Assembly: GCA_029931535.1 (NCBI GenBank)
Contig: JAQPZY010001128.1
Coordinates: forward strand, 898,501-962,500
Source of the DNA: Margaritifera margaritifera
Taxonomy: Eukaryota > Mollusca > Bivalvia > Unionida > Margaritiferidae
Direction of reading: 5' to 3'
DNA: 64,000 nucleotides
Below, in pieces: positions 12,101-24,100 of the stretch; within the stretch, counting starts at the first letter, position 1; each line of letters starts with the position of its first letter. Made by a program: the position numbers and the translations under genes. The notes beneath the pieces were generated by a model. The model did not search any database and had not been told where the DNA came from. It worked only from the letters and a program-made list of their open reading frames with translations.

Positions 12101-15100
12101 TTTGAATACTTCTCATGTGTTTGCCTTTGATTAACAAAGTTTCTACCAAATTTCACCAAATCAGATTTGAATACTTCTCATGTGTTTGCCTTTGATTAAC
12201 AAAGTTTCTACCAAATTTCACTCTACACCTTGTAACCATTTACCCTGGAGTAATTGCTTTTGATGCAGTAAAGCACCTACTTTCACCTGATAAGAAATAT
12301 ACTCCATTCAGATTGATACACTAATTTCATTTTAAATATTAGTTATTCGAGTAAAACATGCATATAAAATGTCATTGATATATTCCTTCATACTCTTCTT
12401 GGTGTGCTTACAACCAGATGACCCCTTGTTACAGTGTTCATGTATTACATCACTTATTTTGATATGCTTTCTGTGAATCTGCTTCTACATGTTACACTGT
12501 TGTACATAGTACCTATAACAAAAGTATATGGCAGAGCAACATAACGTTTATACAGAAAATCACATAAATAAAATTGATCTAGCATTCCTAACATGTTTTC
12601 ATCTTAAGTTTGATTTTGGGAGCGTTTTCTTAAAAGCCAAATGAATCAGATTGGAAAAATCATAATGGTATTATAAGAAAATTGTTTACTTGCAACCAAA
12701 AATTATTAGATTTAATTTGTGAATTATTTTTACAAAAATGAATTGACAATGTGGGTATGCAGAACATCAGTCACATGAATGTATTGTTTTGGAACTTCAG
12801 AATGTTCTGGCATTCTTCATAACCCATTTCTTTATAAGTGCAAATAATCAGGGACAAAATACGTGAAGTTACAGGGGCAAGGTTTTATTTTCAATTTCTT
12901 ATTCTTACCACTAACTACAAATTAGGAAAATTAAATAGGTCAAAATAAGTTAAATATCTAGATTCAGTTTATTAAGAAAGGATATGGAGAAAGAAAATTA
13001 GGTTTAAAGTAATATTGCTTTTTTGCCATCAGATAGAAAAGACTATTACTTTGATATCAATAAGAAGAAAAAAAAATAGAAGGCACTGATTTAAGTATAA
13101 AATATATAGTAAAAGTATGTTTTCTTGTAAAAATGCACACAAATTTTTGAAACAAAGGGTCACCTCTGAAAATCAGTGACAACAGTTTCACATGAAACTT
13201 TATAATGCAGTACATCACTCTAAACAATGTTATGGATGCAGTTGTCTACTGTGAGTCACATTGCTATCATATGTTGAGTAGCTGACTAAATGACTGTTGT
13301 AGTGGGAAATTGATTTGTCCCATAAGAGTAGTTAGTAAAGATTTGTATGAGGACTTACTGATTGGAAAAAAATAGAATTAGTGAAATGGAGTTTTTTTCA
13401 TGTTATGTATCACTGTTTCAATTCATTACTGATAATGATAATGATAAGATTTTCGACAAATTGTTTTGTACATGACACTGCATCAAAACAAAGTTGTGTC
13501 AAAATGGAGGATGGGGAAATATATGTCGTCCATCTTTGATGTTTTACTGATTTGATATTTATTCATGGACAAGTATCATGAGTATTGTACAATCTGATTA
13601 AAATCAAGATCTCCAACATACTTGTTATAAGTAGATCTCTCTTTTAACCAGATTGGGGTTTAGTACTAATATTAGTACCCTTGATTCCTTCGTCGACCTA
13701 TTCAAATGTCAGTCGAGGTTATGATATTGTAGCTTGATAGTTAATCATGAGTCATGATGAGAGCAATTGATCTGTTATGAAATACAGCACTCGCTTGACT
13801 TTTGATTTTTTAAACATCAATAGAGTAAATTTTGCTGCAGGACAGTTGTTCGACCAAGTGACTAAGATAACCTTAGCAAACATGACATGTTGAGTAGTCG
13901 AACTCCCCACATGATACTCCAAATCATACCAGAAAACATCTGCTTAGAAGTGAACACCAGGTAATCAGTCCATGTTATTAGAGTCAAGGTGTTAAGCAGC
14001 CTGTGCCAGTTGCACACAACTGATTCCCCCTTTTGTCCTTTAACCAGACAAGTGGTAAGTAAACAAGCATTCTTTGTGAGTAGTGTGTAAATTTATTACA
14101 TTTAAAACAACACATGCCTGATTATCATTTTTTTTTTTAAAATGCATTTTCCCTGGACCTAATTCTTGCTGTAAGTCACTTGCCCAACTGAAACAATGGA
14201 CTAGTCCTGGACATTGGGTGATCCAATTTGCACAGCCCTGATAGTAGAAAATGCTTTTGAAAGAAAATTATCACATAATTTGTCATATAATGTTTCAAAT
14301 GTTAACTTAAATTCTCTTGCAACCTATTAAAAAAGAAAATTATAAAATATAGATTATTTACAGCAGTTATGTTTACAATGGTAACACGGACCATGAATAT
14401 CAATATCTCTGGAGTTATGTTCTTCCATCCTATCTTACTTAAATTAGTATCACTTAAACCCTCCAAGCCGTTAGTATTCTCAATGCTTTGATCTTACATG
14501 TATAAACCCTCTTTGATGCATAATTCCTATATACAGCGAAACCTTTCCAATTGAAACCATGGCTACAGTTCCTGCAAATCATTCACTGTTTACATGACCC
14601 TCTCTGCTCAAGGTCACTGTTCTGAACATGCTCTCCAATTCCAACAACCCTTCAATCTCAAATCCTTTTTTCTGCACATTATTGTCACATTTATTGGGCG
14701 ACATTTATGGACAGGTCTAACTTAGAATAAAGATACTGAGATTAGTTTTTATTCAAAAACTGCTATTTGATCAATTACCAGAAAGTGTATTATGTTAAGA
14801 ATTTACTATTCATACTTAAGTAATTGCAATTTCAGAACATTGCTAACATATACAGTTTTACTGTAACTCTTAACTGTTGCTGTGTAAAGCTTATTTGTGT
14901 AAGAAATGACTTGATTTTTACATAAGACACATCTGAACTGACAAATATAATGTTCAGCTTCAAATTGTTTTTGTAGATTTCTGTTTCATTTAGAATGCAT
15001 TTTTTCAGAATTACATAGCTCCATCTTGGCGAACATAATGGTAATCTGCTATATTCCAATCAATAATAGAATAAAGTTTAAACTCTCAGTCTTAGCGTTT

Positions 15101-18100
15101 TTAGTTGAATTTATTTAACATTGTAAAAAATCAAGAGCTACATATGTTACTGCATCTCTCTTCAATTTATGTTTTGACCTTAATTTCTGAAATGTATTGT
15201 GTATGTCCTTCCTGTTTATTGACATTGACTTTTTGATTTCTTAATTTCTTAATTCCTATGTGTTTATTTTACTGTGCTGTTTGTATAATAATGATGTTGA
15301 TGATGAGGAGGATTTTGATTATATTGATAGTGGCATATTAAACTCTTGTACAAATGTATACTTAATGAATATTTGTGACAAATGAGGATATTATTAAATA
15401 AACTCTATCACTTGATGTGTGTAACATTTTAAAATACTGCAGATGGGAGATTTTTTAGTAAGAGCATCCAGTTCTAAACATGTTCATTTAAATGATTTTA
15501 CATACTTGTTATTAATTATAATGTCCATGCAATAATTTGCTTTTTTCTGTAGTGACACAAAAATTGGTGATTATATTGTTGTAAACATGCAAAAATCTAG
15601 TCTTTCCTTCACATAAATCATCTCTTTTTGTTGCACTTTAGCTTGTACAACAGAGAGTGATATCAAAGAATCTGGTCCAGTTGACATTGGATATCAGTGA
15701 AATGTCACGCCATCTTGTGGAAAAATTCTTAAATTTGAGTCGTCCTCTCTACTTTGATTATACTCATCTTGTATGCCGCACTGCAAAGGAAGGTAGGTTC
15801 ATCATATATTACCGTTGTTATCCTCCCAGTATGTAATATGCATGGGTGGGAGTGAGGGGTGGATATAGCTGTTGGTCTGTTCATTTGTCTGTCTGTAGAC
15901 ATTTTGGCTTTAGGCGAATAACTTTCAAACCGTTAAGGGTATTTCAACCAAACATATGTCAAGCAAGTTTGTAGTGGTACTTTTTGATATAGAATTTTTC
16001 ACATTCAGTATTTTTTTATGTTACCATGGTAACAGAAAGTGTTGCACAAATCTTGTGCAATTGAAGAGCTTGGTCTCAAGTACTGTATATACTCGCATAT
16101 AAGCCGATACCAACTGCAAACTGCATAGACCCAGATCTGCCGTTGCATAATGCAATGGCAGATCTGGGTCTATGCAGATTGTAAGGACTAATCAGTAGAA
16201 CAAACAACATAGACCCAGATCTGCCGGCGCATTATGCGATGGCAGATCAGGGTCTATATTGTTTGAATTTGGACCTGGCTTGTACGCAAGTATATATGGT
16301 AGTATATAAAGTTATGCTGAGTGGCCATAGAGTAAGAGCATAAGTAGTATACAATTTGATAGTTCTAAACCAAACAGAAAACTGGGGGGAGGGGGGTATA
16401 TGTCAGGTCTAGATGACTCTTGCAAGCAGACATATTTGCAAGTATGTAAGCAGCAGTATTTTACTTTACATTTCTTTAGTAGTTATTTATCAATGTCATT
16501 AATCTCAATAGAAGATAGTTTGTTACAAAAGTAACTTGCCATAAGTTATACACTTGTAATGGAAAAATTCTTGAATTTGCCCCTCCTTCTCCTCCCCCCT
16601 TTTTTGTCTAATCATGATGTGTACTGTGCCACAGAAGTAAAATGTTCATTACAAGTCCAATACAGTAAAACATTTATTATCCATACATCTTTAGAGAGTT
16701 GCGGTAGCTCAGTTGATTGAACATCAAAATCGTAATCCAGGTTCAATACCTATCCAGGCCAGCCCAGGTTGGCTGCCACAGTGTCCTTGGGAAAGGCACT
16801 TAGCTTCTGTTTCCTCAGCATGATATAGCCAATAATGTGTTAAAAGTGCTGTTAAAATCCACAAAAACAAAACAAAACCCTAAATCTTTATCCCGACTTT
16901 TCACTCATCTAAACCAATGGAATGTCATCAGGACCTAATTTATTCTTTATATCCTTATCATTCATGTGAACAGTCATTTATCCAGACAAATGTGTATCTC
17001 TAGGAGTTCAGATCATCAATATTGGACTGTAGTCTTCAGATTATGTGGACGTAATGTTTTTGATTTTTTTCAGATGATGCAAAAGATCGTTCAGATGACC
17101 TTAGTCACCAAGTCCATGCTGATAATTGTGACATACAACCAGATGGCAGTTGTGTTGTGAGAGAGACTTCTTTCATACAGAGACATTATAGGTATGTATG
17201 CAGTCATTTTTGTCTTGACTGCATCAGACAGTTCGCAAAAGGTATATAATGACAACCTATAAAAAACAATGATGTCACAACAGTGCAATGTCTATATGAA
17301 TTATCACAAATCACATGACATTGTGTTATCCATTGAAACTACTTCTCAAAGGAATCATGGGATATTATCATTTACTGATAAAAACAGACAAAAACAAAAT
17401 TAAGAGGGCAGATGGGATCAGTGCCCATCTATTATCTATTCAGATGGAGCACTGTTTTTTGTCTCCTGTCTATCACGGGTCACCATAAACTTTTGTTTAC
17501 TTATTTATTTATTTAAATATCTATTTTGCATTATTGAATTGTTATGACACTTCACAACAGGGAGCCATAGTGACTTAGTGGTCAGCTTGCTGGATTTGAG
17601 ACCAGGCTCCACTTTCATAAAATGCCTCAACTTTGTGTAAAAACTCAGCTCAAATTTTACATACTAAATATTTGCCGACTACACACAGGCCTGGAAAAGT
17701 CCTGGAATTTTTTTTTCGGGGTGGGGGTGGGGGGGTGCTTGGAAAAATCCTGGAATAATGATCGTTGCAGTAATCCAATTTTTAAAACAAGCTGGTTATT
17801 TTTAATGGCTTAACATTTTGATATTTACCAAACATTTCCACAATATAAATAATTTACAGAGGGACTAAATTTAAAGATGAGTACCGTATATACTTGGGTA
17901 TAATCCGATACCAACTGCAAACTGCACAGACCCATATCTACCATCGCATAACATACTGGCAGATCGGGGTCCATGCAGTTTGTAAGGACTAATCAGTAGA
18001 ACAAACAACATAGACCCTGATCTGTCGAAGCATTATGCAACGGCAGATCAGGGTCTATGTTGTTTGCATTTGGACCCTGCTTATACATGAGTATAGACAG

Positions 18101-21100
18101 TATGTATTCAGAGTGAAGAGTTTTATGAAAGCAAGGCCGGAAGGGGTGCAAGTTCAAATGCTGTCTAGATTGGGTGGCTTCTATGGCGTGTCTCTGGGCA
18201 AGGAACTTTACTCTAGCTGTTGATATAACCTTTTTGTTTGTTGATGTGCTGTTAAGCACCAATCAGACCAGTAAATACATCACAGCAAAAAGACAGACCC
18301 ATGCTTATTTGTTGCCCAGTAGGTCAAGGATGAAGGTTAAATGATCAGGCTATGGGGGCGATATTTATGGGAGACAAGGTTATAAATAATATCCATCCGA
18401 CCATTACCACAAGTTTGTTATCACTACTCCTCCTAGACTATTTAGGACTGCCATGACACTGTACACACACATTCATCCCATGGTCAAGTTGAACCTGAAT
18501 GAAAATGATGTTGCTCGGACATCCAGTAATGATTGCCACAGCAGCCATCTTGAAAGTCTTGCTTTCGCTATTCCTCCTGAATGGATGGTCATATCAACAT
18601 GGGATTTTCACTAAAAAACTTCTTATGATGTCTAGTTGTCCTAAATAAAAATGGTACTGATCTAACATCCAATATGGCCACTAAGGCAGCCATCTTGAAA
18701 TTCTTTTTATCGCTACTCCTGAATGGAAAGTCATATTAACATGGGATTTACACCATAAGACTTTTTATGATGTTTAGTTGGTCCTAAATGAAAATGGTGC
18801 CAATCTGATTTGCCCAGGAGAGCATCAGTCCCTTTGATGACTCTTGACTTTTCCTATGTTAATACTGGATATATTTCATTTTGTGGTACAAAAAAAGGTG
18901 ATATTTTAATGGGTGTCATTTTTTGTACCTCAAGATGAAATATATATGGTATTTACACAATTCAGTCTTCAGTACACCATCCTCACCATCCTTTCTGTAA
19001 GTTGACCTCAAATTTAATCGCATTTCTTTGCTGATCATAAAAAATATCAGCGATTTGAGAGAACAGTAGGTTTGAGATAACTTAATATGTTGCAATAAAT
19101 TAAATTTTTGACATTTTCATAAACTATTTTACCCATCTGACCACAAAAAGCAAGTCCAATAGAGCAATGCAGCACACTGGATTTTGTACATTATTGTCAA
19201 GGTTGTTAAAGGGACACAACTTTGAAAAGACACAAATGGTGGTGAGTCAAATATCATTGGCAAAAAATAATTTCAATGCCTGATATGTAATGCAGTTTGT
19301 ATTTATTGCTTAAGCTGACTGAATGCTCATTTTTATTGCTGCAAGTGTAACTTCTTCAAGCGTCACATGGCAAGATGTGAAATCTTGTATTTTCACATGT
19401 GACAATATGAGGATGTATCTTTCATGTGTGAAAATATAGAAATAAACAAAAATTGAAAATTATTTCACACTTAAGTATATAATAAAAGAATTTATCCCAG
19501 GAGTTATTTAGGGCTCGGCAGAATTTTCAGTTGTCTTTCAGAGATGCTAATGTACATTAAAACTGCTGATAAGACTAGAAATTTTTAATCCCTCTAGTCT
19601 GTTAACAGTTGGATAACTGTAAGACAAATATAATTAATATTTAAAACAAAAGGTCTATGCCTGTTTTTATAATATGAGGATCTAAATACTTTGATTTTAA
19701 TTACTATCCCCATGCTTTGCAAAAAAAAAGGTTTGGACTTTGTGATCTTGCCTCTGAGTTCATGCATTATTGTGTACATGATTTCTACCCCCTTGAAGGC
19801 AGGTCTAGAGGGAAAGGTGGTGACCGGCAGTGTAGAGTGGTGTGAAGAGAATGAATATCATACTGCACAGACCCAGATCTGCTGTCACATAATGCACCAG
19901 AAGATCTGGGTCCCTTTAGTTTGGTACAGGTAATCAGTAGAACAAACAACATGAACCCAACTCTGCCAGCGCATTATGTGATGGCAGATCAGGGTCTGTG
20001 TTGTTTGCAATTTGACCTGACTTTTATATGAGCATATACGGTAATAGAGGAATGCATAGAATGGATGCTTCTTTGGTTCTGATTTATAGTTCATCAAATG
20101 TAAGGGCAAAACAACATATCTGCCATACATTTATTTTCATATGATGATTGATGTATTTAGTTCAGATATTAATCATATTAGCAGGACTCAAAAGAGTTTT
20201 ATCAAGTACATATACAGGAAGACTCGATTTTATTATTGTCATAAAGTGTAACTTTTTCCTGTAAATAAAAGGCCCAAAAATAATTGAATGTCACTTTAAG
20301 GTGCCCTCAGTTTGTAAATCTCATTTCATTCCAGACTATCTCTCTTAAACACAATAGTTACACATATACACACAGCAGGTACACAGAGTTATATCCGTTT
20401 CACATATATGCAGACTGACACAACCTTATTAATCCTTTGTTTTTCTTTCAGTGCAATTTTGTACCTGAATGAGGACATAGAAGGAGGAGATTTCTTCTTT
20501 GCGTACCCAAATAAATCTGTACAGGTCAGTTTTGTACATGTGCTCAGTATTTTGCATTATATTTTTACAGCTGTAATTTGTTTTCCCAGATTTCAATAGA
20601 TCATAATTTTTTCTGTGATGAAAACCATTAGGCAATAAAAAGTATACGCTCTTTAAAGTTGCCTTTGAAATCCATTTTCATACATTTGTAAGATGGATCC
20701 AAACCAAAGATCATTGCAATAGTAATCTGGTATGTTTTTATTTTCCTTTGTAACATTTTTCTGCTTAGATCTGTCAGGTTAGCTAACCCTTACACCCAGC
20801 TCAAAATGGCAAGTGAAAATTACCAGTAATCGGGTGAGTTTTCAAAACATTGGGTGAGTGTTGATTCAGGAATGAACAGTGTTTCTCTTAAATGTACAGG
20901 ACGTTCTGTTGAGAATATTGCAAGCATTGTTCATTGAAAGGCCATACTTTTTCTACTGGAAGTTTATTTTCCATTTGTTTTGGTCAAGCTCATACAAGCA
21001 CTTTGCTCTTACTCTTAAGTACTAATAAACGCTTAGCAGTAGGAAAGCAGACTTGTCTAATTTTGTAATGACTTACAACTGGTGTTAGATGGGTCACAAT

Positions 21101-24100
21101 AAATTCTGGAAAACAACCTCTCACATAATTGAATTTAGGTTGTTAACATCATCATATTTTATTATTCTATAATTGCAGGTTGAGTAAGGTTTAGTCTGGG
21201 CAAGTAAAAAAGTTTAGTGAATTTTTTTTAGATTTTTCAACCCCTGCTACTGCACAGTTCGAAATAACATAGTCACTACATTATGATGTAATCTGTATGA
21301 TGTCAACTTTTACCTGGGGTGTATCATATTAAATAATGACAAAGAATAATAATTATACAATTTTACTAATCACAGTAACCAGGGTTCCATCACTACCAGG
21401 AAATCGGGAAAAAGTCAGGAGAAAGTAAAGGCTTGTTCCTGACCAGGAAAAGCCCTTGAATTTCGCAAATATTGATTGAAATTCGGGGGGGGGGGTCTGA
21501 AAATTTTCAACTGCCACTTGATCACAAAAAAAAAAAAGATACATAATTGAGTCATAAATAAAAAGATTGGGAGCTGCATTTATTGAGTTCTTACTGGAAA
21601 TTTTAGAGGTTGAAGAACTCGGAAGTCAGTTTAGATACAATTGCTGTATGGATCATTTGGGTGTTTTGCCCTAAACATATTTGTATAGTTAATCCAAGTG
21701 CTCAGGTGATTGGATTAGACAAGTAGATTTGCTACCACTTAGTCCACACCATATCATTTTTTAAATATTTTTATGTAGAAGTTGTGAAGACCAGTTTAGC
21801 GTCACAATGTGTCAACATGACAGCAACATGTGATAGCGGCTAGTGTTAGAGAAAAATAATAAAGCTTTCCTTCCCCAGTTCTCCGTTTGATATGTAAAGT
21901 TAATGAAAATGTATTGCGATAAATCTTTGCTTATTGCTTGGTAGTTTGCACTGGGAACACGGTGTTAAGAATTATAGTCAATAGTAACCTTCTCCTCCCC
22001 CAATTCGCTTTTGCGATGAATTTTACTTTCAGACCTAGCTAAATACTTAGGGATGATTCCAACAATAAAATTTTGGGGACCCCATCTCTAGAATTGGGAA
22101 TTGTTATTGCGAAACAAATATTTTGGGGTATTTTTAGAGTATTTGAGGGAATTTTTAACACAGTCTTATGGTTTTTACCTCCCATCCCTCATCACTCATA
22201 AATTTTGCTGCAACATATTTTTAGCTGTCCCTTTATAGCAGATTAAAAAATTAATATTACAAGGGTTTGTGTATTGTGTAAACCAAAATTAGTTATATAA
22301 TTTTGGTCTTGTTTTGTAGAGAAGTTGCCTTCTTCAGTAGCAGTGGTAGTTGCTTTTTTTTAATAACAAGTCCTTAATATATAACAAATTTATCTGTTGA
22401 TTCAGCTAACATAAATTTAGACTGCATTATAATAACTTTGTTTGTTACTTGAAGGTGTTACTGGAATAAAGGTGCCCTATGAACATAATACACCACTAGT
22501 TTCACATCAAATTAAAGCTTTGTTCTGTTTTAAAGGATTGGAATCTTTGCAGCATATTTACAAGCAGAGACAAGTCAACACACTGGAATACTAAAGACTG
22601 TTAAAAACTATATTCCCTTTACGATGCAAAAAACATGAAATAGAATGTCATAGATAAACATGATTTGGTTCATTAGAAGTAAATAGTGAAAAGAGTCATT
22701 TAACGTTTCATGCTAGACCACGTGACTCCGAGCATATCTTGGTGAACGAATCTCAAACTGTATGTTGAATTTAAGTAATTCAAATCACAAAATGCATTTA
22801 TCAATCATTACCAGTATGTATTGTCAACTATCAAAACAGCTAGTAACATTTTTTTTATATAATTAACAAAGGTCCAAAAAGTGAAGTATACTTCGCCTTG
22901 TATTGATTTCAATACATTCCCCCCTAATCCCTTTTGTTTCAGTACAATACATTAATACATTAATAATCAAAGTAAAATGTTAATAAACTTTTTGTAAATT
23001 TTCCCTTCAAAGAGGAAGGTGGAAATATAGAAAAAGAAGTTTTATGTTCTGTAGTCAATTTTGGTGCTAATTTGATGATCATAAATACCAGACATTACAT
23101 TGCTATCTACAGAATTCCTGCTGAAAATTTACACATGATCCATGAAAAAACAAGTGAAAAATTGAATTTGTGTAGGCCAGTCTGAAGTAAATTATGACTC
23201 AGAGGATGTATCCAGGTCCATTACTAATAAAAATAATCATTGTATCCAATGTTTCATCATACAGATATATCAAAAGAGGCCTTCTGGTATGGAAACGGTT
23301 GCCGATTTTCCACTGTAACCTATTTTCGAGGTTGCCATTTTATGTTATACAGCAAGTGTAGTGAAGCAATGTAAGAAAAGTGTTAATATTTTTATAAACT
23401 TCTAATAGTATTTCATCAATAGTTTAATCATCTGACATGAAAATTTGCACAAAATAACTAGTTTCAAGTGACTGTTTTGAACTTTGTACATCTGCTTCTC
23501 CCTAATTTTGCCAACTTCACCCTATTCTGGCTAGAGATAGATAATTTCACCCAAATATTGGAGTCCAGCTTGGATCATGACTTGCTATAATTAAATGCAC
23601 TTAAAAGCAATGCCAAACTGAATGAAATGAGGTATAGGTTCTGGCAAGTTAATATTTTTATTCTGTAAATTAAACTGAGTTACTTGCAAATTTGTATGAA
23701 TTTTAATAGTTAGAATTGTTTTAGTGATACATCTTTTGTTTTGGTACATAGTCATATGTCTAATTCAGATCTTATGGGAGATTCTCAAAATAGAAACAGC
23801 TTTTATTTTAAAAATGCACGTTTACTAAACCAAAATGTTTTTATTCCGTTCAGGGTCATAAGTGATCCTTGAAAAAATCAGTTTCACCCTGGAAAAGACC
23901 TGGAAATGTTTGTTTTAAAAAGTGTGGGAACCCTGAATAACAGTCCTGCGAGAGAAAACGATAAAGTCATCAAAAAGTTTTTACAGGACTTCGGGAAATC
24001 TTTAGGGATTTGCAACTTTCCATAAATCAGCTATGCAGGCTTTCGGTTGTGGAAAGTGATGTGATCTCAATAATTATGTCATACTGAACAAATTCGCTCA

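Noticed and set aside
16693..16765. tRNA gene on the plus strand
   Set aside because: Stems are not complementary, and the SINE body follows directly.
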